Below are positions 1 through 6,673 of a stretch of 19,353 nt of DNA, piece after piece. The notes beneath the pieces were generated by a model. That model made no database searches, was not told where the DNA came from, and saw only the letters and a program-made list of their open reading frames with translations. The stretch spans positions 1 to 19,353 of the forward strand of contig JAEDKS010000023.1 in NCBI GenBank assembly GCA_016295665.1, in the 5' to 3' direction. The position numbers and the translations under genes are program-made. The stretch is from Clostridia bacterium (GTDB lineage Bacteria; Bacillota; Clostridia; Christensenellales; Aristaeellaceae). How positions within the stretch are numbered: the stretch's first letter is position 1; every line of letters begins with the position of its first letter.

Positions 1-1963
1 GAATCTCCTTCGCGTTCTCATGGTTTTCGACGTCGTCGATCCATGTCTTCGTGCCTGATATGGAAATAGATGTCGTTTCGGTTTTTTTGTTGGTAATCGT
101 AGTTTTGTTGGTGCCAGCACTATATGACGTGGTATAATCATCCAAGTTTTCTATTTCTTCCACATAATAGCTATAATTCTGTGCCTTGCCATCAGCTGTT
201 GTTATCTTTACAGGCAGTTCTGTCCATGTATAGCTCCATTTCCCCTCGCTCAATGTGGTCTGTCCATACTTTCGAACCACTCCTGTCTGTTCGTTTTTCT
301 GCCACAATTGCACAACAATGGATGGATGTATCGTTTCGTTATCTTCCCATTTTTTTTCGACGATAAAACTCTTTGAAGCACCTGTAAAATCAGATTTATG
401 GGACTCCTGATTGTTTTGCATTGCCTTATTGGCGATAACGCTACCATTCACGGCGCCATATGTGACATTTGCACTCGGAGCCAGAATGGTTCCAAAAAAG
501 CTATCTCCATTAGCTACCTTTGCATAATCATCCGTTGCGGTTTCCCACGGCTTCACAACCGTATTTCCAGATTCATCCTGTTCGGTCGTATAGAAATTCC
601 ACAGAATGTTCGATTCTCTACGAGAGCTTTCCTGTGAATTTGTGTATCCATCCACTTTCGATACAACTAAACTGCTTAATTTTATCAGTTGTTCTTCGTA
701 AGTAAGATTACTCAAATCAACGTTGATAATCAGTGTTTTATCCTTTGCTCCCTCAATCTCGATTTTTTTTGATATGTCCGTGGAAGCATCCAATGTCAGA
801 TAGTTGACCGAAGGGGAGTCAGAAGTAACAATATACTTGACAATATCGCTGTTGGAATTGTCAAATGTTACCGTCTTTGTGTCCTGTTGCTGTGCCAGTT
901 CCACGGATAACTGTTTTAGATTGTTTAATTCTCCATCAATATCAATATACTTCTGTGTTCCTTCCTGGTAAATTGTCGATGGGTTCGTAACATTCAGGGT
1001 ATACCCATCGAATTTGTACTGATTGCTGTTTTCTGGTATGATTTCCACTTCACTACCAAATACAATTTTACCATCTGGCGCAATCGCAATCGATGAGAGA
1101 CTGCCATTAACCCTACCGATATAGTTATCCTCTGTGATACTGTCCGCTTTGTTCTCGTCTGTACCAAAATTTTTTCCGTTCGCATTCAAACTGTCTGTTG
1201 CAATATTGCCATTCGTGTGACCATTCAAAGTCACTTCCTTGGCAAAAATATGGAAACCGAACGCAATTGAACTAAAATCGATTACAGTTCCATCAGAGCC
1301 AACTATCGAACTGATTCCAGAGGAATAGCTCTCTTCCGTCGTTCTGATGGAATAAGCCCTCCTGATAATCGAGTCCTTGAACCTGATTTCGCTTCCGGCG
1401 GTGTAAGACTCCCCGTTATATTTCACAGGAACTTTTACAGTAAATACTGTTGTCAGAGTTTCCGCATTCTCGTCGTTAAAAAATTCGTACAAATCGCCAG
1501 TGAACCAAATTCTGACGCTATTGTTTGTTGCACTTAACTCGTAATGAACAGTGCATGACGCACTGGATCCTTCCTGAGTTTTAAATACAAACGTATCTCC
1601 AGTATAGGAGGAACCACTCTCTGCTATTTTGACTGCCGATGGAATGGTGAATATGTATCCCGCTTCATTAGCATCAGCATTCAACTGCACATACATGGAT
1701 TCGGCGAAGGTGAGTCCCAACTGGTATACTTTGTCTGCATCAAGCAGCCACGTATCTCCAGTAATGTTTTCTTCACCCAGTCCAATTGTGACATCAAAAA
1801 GAAAATCCTGTTTCAAATCCGAACTGTGCCGGTACTGCGACAGCATATTGCCCATTGCAAACTGGGCCGACTCCGCCAGAACACTCGTCGGCATCATGGT
1901 CATGAGCAGCAGCATCGCTGTGACCCACGCCAGGGTGCGGCTCCACCAGGTATGCTTCGTCAT
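1..1963 (-). CDS. Surface adhesin with choice-of-anchor A and Cna-B domains (C-terminus cut by window edge)
   Basis: An open frame of 654 codons runs off the left edge. It starts at the ATG at 1963-1961, 6 bases after the stop of the upstream gene, with a GGGGGAG ribosome site overlapping that stop. Residues 1-31 form a signal peptide ending near VLAES. Residues ~40-220 are beta-rich and unassigned, reminiscent of adhesin N-terminal domains. Residues ~225-515 match the choice-of-anchor A pattern (FHIFAKEVTLNG, ILWNF, GTILAPSANVTYG, NGSVIAN). Residues ~529-622 form a Cna-B domain (KKWED, YYVEE, TITNKK), whose Lys, Glu and Asn positions fit an intramolecular isopeptide bond. A second Cna-B domain starts near 626. 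More Cna-B repeats and a cell-wall anchor are expected outside the window but cannot be seen. The likely role is a cell-surface or secreted adhesin. Codons 1-50 are GC-rich like the neighbours, while the rest is strongly AT-rich. Confidence 0.88.
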   Translation of the reverse strand, partial: MTKHTWWSRTLAWVTAMLLLMTMMPTSVLAESAQFAMGNMLSQYRHSSDLKQDFLFDVTIGLGEENITGDTWLLDADKVYQLGLTFAESMYVQLNADANEAGYIFTIPSAVKIAESGSSYTGDTFVFKTQEGSSASCTVHYELSATNNSVRIWFTGDLYEFFNDENAETLTTVFTVKVPVKYNGESYTAGSEIRFKDSIIRRAYSIRTTEESYSSGISSIVGSDGTVIDFSSIAFGFHIFAKEVTLNGHTNGNIATDSLNANGKNFGTDENKADSITEDNYIGRVNGSLSSIAIAPDGKIVFGSEVEIIPENSNQYKFDGYTLNVTNPSTIYQEGTQKYIDIDGELNNLKQLSVELAQQQDTKTVTFDNSNSDIVKYIVTSDSPSVNYLTLDASTDISKKIEIEGAKDKTLIINVDLSNLTYEEQLIKLSSLVVSKVDGYTNSQESSRRESNILWNFYTTEQDESGNTVVKPWETATDDYAKVANGDSFFGTILAPSANVTYGAVNGSVIANKAMQNNQESHKSDFTGASKSFIVEKKWEDNETIHPSIVVQLWQKNEQTGVVRKYGQTTLSEGKWSYTWTELPVKITTADGKAQNYSYYVEEIENLDDYTTSYSAGTNKTTITNKKTETTSISISGTKTWIDDVENHENAKEI

Positions 1964-1969
1964 CGCGAA

Positions 1970-2815
1970 TCACTCCCCCTTGCCCGTCATCGCGGCATCA
2001 TACACCGTGACGCGAATGTCGTACTTGCTGTTGACCTCGTCCAGAATGAAGGTGTAGGTTTCCTCGGTGGCACCCTCCACCAGCTGCCATTCCTCCGCAT
2101 CCAGCGGAAGAACCTCCCACTGGTAGGTGGGCTGCTGAATCGTGCCGGTCACCACCGCGCGCAGCGTGAAGGGATCGCCGTAGTAGTAGACCTCCCGGGG
2201 ATCAACCACCTCGATGGTCACGGTGTAGGGGAGGTTCACCACATCGACCTCGGAGCGGCGGTTGACAGCGTTGCCCTCCGTGCTGCCGGGCGCGGGGCCG
2301 ATCACATCCAGCTCGCCGCTGTCGATGAGGATTTCCTCCTCGTCGTCATCGCCAAGGGGGGAGAGCAACACGAACAGCGCCGTCTCCGCAGGCGCACGGT
2401 GGAACACGATCACAGGGTTCTCGCCCCGCATCTCGCTGCCGAGCCAGTTGGACAGGTTCATCTCGCTGCCCGTGCCGTACTGGAAGGCGTAGGCGCTCAG
2501 ATCCAGCGCAAGGCCCTTGTCGCTCAGCAGCCCGGTCAGCTGCTCCACGCTCAGCGCGGGCGTGCCACTGGCTGAAGTCAGCGGCAGCTTGCCCACCCAG
2601 ACAAAGTCCGATGCGTTCTGGGACTGCTGCACGAACACGGACACCATGTACACCACCGGCTCCTCGGGCGCGGGTTCGGGCGTGACAGGCTCCTCCATGT
2701 CGGTGGGGGTGGTGATGCCCTCCGCCATCGACAGGGTGACGCCGCCGCACAGCAGCATGACCATCAGCATGGTCAGGATGCCGCAGATGGTGCGCTTCGC
2801 TACAGTCTTGTTCAT
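1970..2815 (-). CDS. Secreted protein with C-terminal Ig-like domain, partner of the downstream adhesin
   Basis: The protein has 281 residues. The start at 2815 is chosen over an upstream in-frame ATG at 2857 because AAGGAGGT lies 6 bases before it and a signal peptide then begins at residue 1 (MNKTVAKRT, hydrophobic core ending near LSMAEG). Residues ~35-50 are rich in Pro and Glu, like a spacer. A middle domain (~52-145) is unrecognised. An acidic stretch, GDDDEEE, occurs near 155. Residues ~190-281 look like a beta-sandwich of the Ig/PKD-like kind (PYTVTIEVV, YYYGDPFTLRA, PTYQWEV, YTFILDE). There is no lipobox and no transmembrane anchor after the signal peptide. The 6-base gap to the adhesin start implies one transcript and coupled translation. 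The function is unknown; a secreted accessory or shorter companion of the adhesin is plausible. Confidence 0.8.
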   Translation of the reverse strand: MNKTVAKRTICGILTMLMVMLLCGGVTLSMAEGITTPTDMEEPVTPEPAPEEPVVYMVSVFVQQSQNASDFVWVGKLPLTSASGTPALSVEQLTGLLSDKGLALDLSAYAFQYGTGSEMNLSNWLGSEMRGENPVIVFHRAPAETALFVLLSPLGDDDEEEILIDSGELDVIGPAPGSTEGNAVNRRSEVDVVNLPYTVTIEVVDPREVYYYGDPFTLRAVVTGTIQQPTYQWEVLPLDAEEWQLVEGATEETYTFILDEVNSKYDIRVTVYDAAMTGKGE

Positions 2816-3069
2816 GGGATTACCTCCTTGCAAACACGGGTCTTGACAACCGTCCATGATCGAACCCGGCCCCGCCGGGGACGGGATACATCATCAGCTT
2901 GTTGGGTATGGGGAACCAGTTTCAGTTTACCACAGGCCATCCCGCCGGTCGATTGTACCAAGGTACCATTTTTGATCGCCCCCACCGATTCGGTCGAAGT
3001 GCACAAAACGCTGACGCGGCTCTTTCTCCAGCGCCAGAATCCCCCTGGCATATGCGGCTATGGTGACAC
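2816..3069 (-). promoter_or_regulatory. Long structured 5' leader of the surface-protein operon
   Basis: The promoter at 3076-3103 predicts transcription starting near 3069, leaving about 254 nt before the first start codon. On the minus strand several hairpins can be drawn: GCCAG/CTGGC near 3050, CGCTG/CAGCG near 3025, ACCG/CGGT near 2990, GTAC/GTAC near 2960, and a GC-rich one, CCCC-GGC-GGGG, near 2875. I do not recognise a known riboswitch class; the cyclic di-GMP and T-box consensus elements were looked for and not found. There is no U-tract after the hairpins, so control at the ribosome site is more plausible than termination. Confidence 0.45.
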
Positions 3070-3075
3070 ATCTAC

Positions 3076-3103
3076 ATTATACCCTCCAGAACCGATTTGT
3101 CAA
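3076..3103 (-). promoter_or_regulatory. Sigma-A promoter of the surface-protein operon
   Basis: Reading the minus strand, a perfect TTGACA (3098-3103) is followed after 16 bases by a perfect TATAAT (3076-3081). It faces the 281-residue secreted protein and the adhesin. This is among the strongest promoter matches in the window. Confidence 0.85.
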
Positions 3104-3159
3104 CACCAGAAAGCACACGAATCACGCTCATTCAGAACTTTTTTCTGCGTTTCCGATGC

Positions 3160-3184
3160 CCGGTGGGTTTTTTTCTCCCACCGG
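3160..3184 (-). terminator. Hairpin downstream of the repeat-protein gene, weak terminator candidate
   Basis: CCGGTGGG (3160-3167) pairs with CCCACCGG (3177-3184), an 8-bp perfect stem with a T/C-rich 9-base loop. It lies ~45 bases beyond the stop of the repeat protein. No U-tract follows on either strand, so intrinsic termination is uncertain. A second possible stem (GACGGGC with GCCCGTC) overlaps the stop codon region at ~3201-3232. Confidence 0.4.
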
Positions 3185-3230
3185 ACACCAGTTTATGCGG
3201 GACGGGCCCGTTCCATGACAGCGTGGCCCG

Positions 3231-3554
3231 TCAATCCTCGTCCTCCAGCTCCGTCAGCAGACTGCCGAAGAAGCCGGGCCGGGTTTCGCCCACCCGGTGC
3301 CCCCTGTCGTCCCGGTGCTGAACGCTGCCCAGCAGACCGGGGGCGGAGCTGCCCTGTCGGTGTCCCCGGGCGTCGTAGTTCACGGTGCCGCCGAACAGCC
3401 CCGGCATGCTCTCGCCCACCTTATGTCCTTGGGCGTCATAGTGGATGACGCCGCCCAGGAGCCCGGGCCGGCTCTCGCCAATCTTGCGTCCCTTCTCATC
3501 GAAGTGAAGCATGGTACCAAAGCATCCGGGCCGACTGGTGATCTTTTTGCTCAT
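3231..3554 (-). CDS. Small protein of 21-residue tandem repeats
   Basis: The protein has 107 residues. The start at 3554 is chosen because AGGAGG lies 7 bases upstream; an in-frame ATG at 3602 has no ribosome site and falls on the promoter. After a short MSKKITS head it consists of four full 21-residue repeats (residues 8-28, 29-49, 50-70, 71-91) plus a partial fifth, then an acidic tail ELEDED. The repeat has the pattern RPGxxGxxxHYDxxGxxxGES. The regular Gly, the PG turns and the aromatic-Asp pair suggest a small all-beta repeat fold similar in style to MORN or YD repeats. There is no signal peptide or membrane segment, so it is likely cytoplasmic. I recognise this style from Clostridia but know no function for it. 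It appears monocistronic. Confidence 0.75.
   Translation of the reverse strand: MSKKITSRPGCFGTMLHFDEKGRKIGESRPGLLGGVIHYDAQGHKVGESMPGLFGGTVNYDARGHRQGSSAPGLLGSVQHRDDRGHRVGETRPGFFGSLLTELEDED
3261..3533 (-). repeat. In-gene tandem repeat, 63-base unit
   Basis: Four full 63-base units and a partial fifth encode the 21-residue protein repeat. The phase is kept exactly, with no insertions or deletions. Each unit begins with PG preceded by R, M or A. The DNA is less conserved than the protein pattern, which points to older duplications under protein-level selection. Confidence 0.75.
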
Positions 3555-3592
3555 GCTGCTCCCTCCTGTTCCGCCGTTATCCGGCTGTTTAC

Positions 3593-3598
3593 AGTGTA
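3593..3598 (-). promoter_or_regulatory. Extended -10 promoter of the repeat-protein gene
   Basis: On the minus strand, TGATACACT gives an extended -10 (TG-N-TACACT) with the hexamer at 3593-3598. Transcription would start ~33 bases before the start codon. No good -35 hexamer is seen, as is common with extended -10 promoters. Confidence 0.4.
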
Positions 3599-3633
3599 TC
3601 ATAAATTGCTGCGACTGACGAGGGCTGTCCGTC

Positions 3634-3864
3634 CTATGCCCCCGGAATGACGCTCAAATGTCGCTTTTCCCTGCCGCAAGCAGCACAAAAAAAGCCCGCG
3701 CCGGAATCATCATATCGGACGCGGGCCATCTTCCTGCGGTCATAGCGCTTGGCGCTCTCCACCCGCTTCGTGACGGGGGAGGTCTGCCAGGTGTTTCTCC
3801 GCCGGGCATCCAGCTCCCTGCGGGCCTTCTTGCTCATCTTGCTTCTTGGAATCATCGTGGGCAT
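3634..3864 (-). CDS. Small basic conserved-type protein
   Basis: The protein has 76 residues. The start at 3864 (MPTMIPRSKM) is chosen over an upstream ATG at 3921 because GGAAAGG/GGAAG lies 9-13 bases before it. The protein is very basic and Arg/Lys-rich (SKKARREL, ARRRNTW, SPVTKRVESAKRYDRRK). This resembles short hypothetical proteins I recall in Clostridia with an SKKARR...TW..SPVTR pattern; no function is known. The last ~22 residues (from SGAGFF) are encoded by DNA that also forms an intrinsic terminator, and contain a CAAC pair and HLSVIPGA. The true C-terminus is therefore uncertain: many transcripts may end inside the gene, or a 7-T slippery run may shift the frame. Confidence 0.6.
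   Translation of the reverse strand: MPTMIPRSKMSKKARRELDARRRNTWQTSPVTKRVESAKRYDRRKMARVRYDDSGAGFFCAACGREKRHLSVIPGA
3687..3726 (-). terminator. Intrinsic terminator located inside the 3' coding end of the 76-residue gene
   Basis: On the minus strand GCCCGCG (3720-3726) pairs with CGCGGGC (3694-3700), extended by a CCG/CGG pair, and is followed directly by seven T (3687-3693). The form is a standard Rho-independent terminator, but it lies before the stop codon at 3634, within the reading frame. Confidence 0.7.
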
Positions 3865-3988
3865 GGGAAATCGCTTCCTTTCCTTGTATATATAATACGC
3901 TAATTCGCTCCCGTGCGGCATCGCGACCGGAGCATGGTATCATTTCGGCGGATGCGGTGCCTTTTCCTGCTTGCCGCGTCCGGGGTGC

Positions 3989-4023
3989 GCGAACCGGAGC
4001 GCTCCGAAGAACGCCCGGTTCGC
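3989..4023 (-). terminator. Hairpin downstream of the GH2 gene, terminator candidate
   Basis: GCGAACCGG (3989-3997) pairs with CCGGTTCGC (4015-4023), a 9-bp perfect stem placed ~16 bases past the GH2 stop. No U-tract follows, so this may stabilise or process the mRNA rather than terminate it. Confidence 0.4.
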
Positions 4024-4038
4024 CGCAGCCCATCCCGG

Positions 4039-6453
4039 TCAGGAGACGGTCATCACCGCCGTGTCCTGCAGCGTGCCATCCGTCACGGTCAGGCGCACCT
4101 GTCCGTCATCACCGGCCCGCACCGCTGCCAGCGCCTCGCCGTAGTAGGTGTCCGTCCTGTCCGTGCAGTAGCCAATCTCGTTGTAGGGGCAGGCGCTGCC
4201 CAGCCCCAGCAGCTCGCCGCCCTCCACCTTCACCGTCAGGATGCCCCGGGCCAGGGGCAGCACATCGCCCTGCTCGTCCACATAGCGGAGACGGACAAAG
4301 CACACCTCGCCGGGGCGCACCGACTGCTTTTCCGGCTGGGCGGCAAGCAGCGTCCGCTGTCCCGCCGCGCGGAGGGCACAGCGGCCCATCTCCCGGCCCG
4401 CCTCGTCGAAAGCGACCGCCTCCAGCACCCCCGGGCCCCACGGCACAGTAAACACCGCAAGGCAGTCCCGGCGAATCCGTTTCCGGGCCAGCGTCCTGCC
4501 CTCCAGCCGCAGCTCCACCGCGGCGGCCCGGGCATAGACCTCCACCCGGGCCCTGCGCCCCTCACAGCCGCGCCAGTTCCAGGTGGGCAGCGCGTTGGAC
4601 ATCTTCCAGGCGGAAGGGGAGTGCTTGTCGCCGGTGTGGTTTACCGGGCAGACCGCCATCAGCGGGCCCGGCTCCTTCTCCAGCGCCACCCGGGTGTAGA
4701 GCGCCTCGCCCAGGGGGTTGCCAATCAGGTCAATGCGCCCCGAGCCGGCGCTGACCCAGCCCACCCGATGCTCTGCGGGGGCATAGTCGCTGTACTCCCA
4801 GCTGCCCACGCCCACCTCGCCCAGGTAGTCCATGCCGGCCCAGACGAAGTCACCCACGAGCCTCGGCTCCTCCCGGGCGATCTCCCGGAACCGCCAGGCG
4901 TCCCGGCAGAACGTTTCGCTGCCCAGAATCAGGCGCTCCGGATACCTTTTCAGGTCGCCACGGTAGCGGTAGATGCCGTAGTTGTACCCGGCGATGTCCA
5001 TGTTGGCAAAGGCCCCTCGGGTTTTCCTGTCGCAGGCCCGCAGCGTGGCGCCGCGCTTCATGAACTCGTCTCCCAGCAGGCCCGCCAGATCGTTGAAGAA
5101 CTGACTGCCCACGGCCCGCTTCTTTCCCGCCTTTTTGCCCTCCGCCCGATCCTTCTCGGCCTTCTCCGCCTCGGCCCGGGCCTTTTCGTCGGAATACACG
5201 CCCATGCCGATGGAGGACAGGAAGTTGAAGAAGATGTTGACGCCGCAGGTCACCGGGCGGCTGTCATCCAGCCCGTGCAGGTATGCCGTCAGCTCGCCAG
5301 TCAGGGCGATGCCCCGCTCCTGCGCCGTCTCGCTGACCTCGTTGCCGGTGGAGTACAGGACGACGCAGGGGTGGTTGAAGTCCTTGTCCACCATGTCCTT
5401 CAGATCCTGCCGCCACCAGGCGTCGAAGCAGGACACATAGTCATACTGGGTTTTGTGGATGTACCAGTGGTCAATGTACTCGTCCATGACCAGCATGCCC
5501 AGCCGGTCACAGATGCTGAGCAGGGCCTTCGAGCAGGGATTATGCGCGGAGCGGATGGCGTTGTAGCCCGTCTCCTGCAGGAGCCGCACCTTGCGCTCCA
5601 CTGCCTCGGGATAGCAGCAGGCACCCAGAATGCCGTTATCGTGGTGGATGCAGGCACCCTGCAGCAGCACCCGCTGCCCGTTGATGGTGAAGCCCTCCCT
5701 GCCCCAGCGCAGCTCCCGCACGCCAAAGGTTTCCTCCACCATGTCGTCCCCGAAGGTCACGCGGCAGGTGTAGAGCCTGGGATTGTCCGGGCTCCACAGG
5801 TCGATGTCCGGCAGGGACAGCGTCACCTCCGCCCGGGACACGCCGCCATCCAGCGGTGCCGCCGTCGCATCCACGGTGCGCAGAGACACCGGGCCGTCCA
5901 GCACCTCCACCTGCACATCGCCCGGGCAGGAGGTGGTCACGCTCACCGCCACCTGGGGCGGTGTGACCGACAGGGTGCGGATGCGCACGCCGTTGACCGG
6001 AATGTGCCTTTCCCCGCCCACCCACAGCGTTACCGGGCGGTAGATGCCCGCGCCGGAGTACCAGCGGGAATTGGGCTGATCGCTGTTCCGGGCGATGACC
6101 TGCAGCACGTTTTCCTTCTCCGGCAGCAGGCGGCCCGTCAGCGTCACATAGAAGTTCGTGTAGCCATAGGGGCGGAAGGCCAGCTTCTCGCCGTTCAGCA
6201 GCACCTCCGCGTTGTGGTACACGCCCTCCAGCTCCAGCACCAGCTGCCTGCCCGCCAGCTCCGCGCTGACCGGAAAGCGCTTCTCGTACAGGTAATCCCT
6301 GCCTTCGTACCAGCCGGTGTTGATGCCGCCCGGGAAGCACTCGTCCCGCTTCTCCGCGAGCATGGCATCATGGGGAAGGGTGACAGGCCGCTCCGTGCCC
6401 GGCTCGTCCAGGTGCCGGCAGGTCCATCCGTGATTGAAGTCCATCGCTCTCAT
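4039..6453 (-). CDS. Glycoside hydrolase family 2 protein, beta-galactosidase-like
   Basis: The protein has 804 residues. The start at 6453 is preferred because GGAGG lies 9 bases upstream; the ATG at 6462 directly abuts that site. The order is typical of GH2: an N-terminal jelly-roll sugar-binding domain (~1-150, with LPHDAM, SGAGIYRPV), an Ig-like domain (~155-245), a TIM-barrel catalytic domain (~250-600) and a C-terminal Ig-like domain (~700-804). Catalytic residues are visible: acid/base Glu372 in STGNEVSE and nucleophile Glu513 in LGSETF. GACIHHDNG and NAIRSAHNP are classic barrel motifs. There is no signal peptide, so it acts in the cytoplasm. A Lys/Glu-rich insert lies near 421-447. 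Substrate cannot be fixed: a beta-galactosidase on imported oligosaccharides is most likely, but GH2 also includes beta-glucuronidases and others. It has its own promoter and is transcribed away from perR. Confidence 0.88.
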   Translation of the reverse strand: MRAMDFNHGWTCRHLDEPGTERPVTLPHDAMLAEKRDECFPGGINTGWYEGRDYLYEKRFPVSAELAGRQLVLELEGVYHNAEVLLNGEKLAFRPYGYTNFYVTLTGRLLPEKENVLQVIARNSDQPNSRWYSGAGIYRPVTLWVGGERHIPVNGVRIRTLSVTPPQVAVSVTTSCPGDVQVEVLDGPVSLRTVDATAAPLDGGVSRAEVTLSLPDIDLWSPDNPRLYTCRVTFGDDMVEETFGVRELRWGREGFTINGQRVLLQGACIHHDNGILGACCYPEAVERKVRLLQETGYNAIRSAHNPCSKALLSICDRLGMLVMDEYIDHWYIHKTQYDYVSCFDAWWRQDLKDMVDKDFNHPCVVLYSTGNEVSETAQERGIALTGELTAYLHGLDDSRPVTCGVNIFFNFLSSIGMGVYSDEKARAEAEKAEKDRAEGKKAGKKRAVGSQFFNDLAGLLGDEFMKRGATLRACDRKTRGAFANMDIAGYNYGIYRYRGDLKRYPERLILGSETFCRDAWRFREIAREEPRLVGDFVWAGMDYLGEVGVGSWEYSDYAPAEHRVGWVSAGSGRIDLIGNPLGEALYTRVALEKEPGPLMAVCPVNHTGDKHSPSAWKMSNALPTWNWRGCEGRRARVEVYARAAAVELRLEGRTLARKRIRRDCLAVFTVPWGPGVLEAVAFDEAGREMGRCALRAAGQRTLLAAQPEKQSVRPGEVCFVRLRYVDEQGDVLPLARGILTVKVEGGELLGLGSACPYNEIGYCTDRTDTYYGEALAAVRAGDDGQVRLTVTDGTLQDTAVMTVS

Positions 6454-6504
6454 CTTGCTCATCCTCCATCGGCTGTGGGGCTCCGTTCAGCTCTCCATGG
6501 CCCT

Positions 6505-6533
6505 ATGGTACGACAAATACGCGGTGGGCGCAA
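6505..6533 (-). promoter_or_regulatory. Probable sigma-A promoter of the GH2 gene
   Basis: On the minus strand TTGCGC (6528-6533) and TACCAT (6505-6510) are separated by 17 bases, ~50 bases upstream of the chosen start. Each hexamer has two mismatches to consensus, so this is moderate support. Confidence 0.5.
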
Positions 6534-6603
6534 TAGCTTTTGCGTACTTTGTCCGAAAACGAGCGTAATTTACACATTTCATGGATTTTCTTCCGAGCCG
6601 ACC

Positions 6604-6632
6604 TTGACAGGAGCAAACTTATGGTATATAAT
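6604..6632 (+). promoter_or_regulatory. Consensus sigma-A promoter of perR
   Basis: TTGACA (6604-6609) and TATAAT (6627-6632) are both perfect, with the ideal 17-base spacer. Transcription would begin near 6639, ~35 bases before the perR start. A promoter this strong suggests it is normally held in check by a repressor. Confidence 0.88.
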
Positions 6633-6638
6633 CCTAAT

Positions 6639-6653
6639 TGAGAATAATTCCTG
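6639..6653 (+). promoter_or_regulatory. PerR/Fur-box-like operator at the perR transcription start
   Basis: TGAGAATAATTCCTG resembles the 7-1-7 PerR/Fur box: the GAAT-A-ATTC core is symmetric and 10 of 14 positions agree with TTAGAATnATTCTAA. It lies directly after the -10 element, where bound repressor would block initiation, so autoregulation by the encoded PerR is the natural reading. Confidence 0.5.
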
Positions 6654-6673
6654 TTAAGCGAGTGTGGACAGCC

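Noticed and set aside
2812..3051. A 79-codon frame within the leader whose stop overlaps the secreted-protein start as ATGA
   Set aside because: No ribosome site is seen before its ATG, which lies only ~18 bases after the predicted transcription start, and the sequence has no family features. The overlap is suggestive of translational coupling, so it deserves a look if the leader proves to be translated.
2816..3069. Cyclic di-GMP riboswitch or T-box in the surface-protein leader
   Set aside because: The conserved core elements of those classes were looked for by eye and not found; the leader is reported only as an unassigned structured region.
3160..3184. Could the CCGGTGGG hairpin be a CRISPR or mobile-element end
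   Set aside because: It occurs once, with no repeated copies, spacers or transposase nearby; it is a simple intergenic hairpin.
3913..6657. A 914-codon open frame on the plus strand opposite the GH2 gene
   Set aside because: Its translation is rich in His, Arg, Gln and Pro with no family pattern and no ribosome site. It is a by-product of GC-rich codon use on the opposite strand, where a complete GH2 enzyme with catalytic residues is found.
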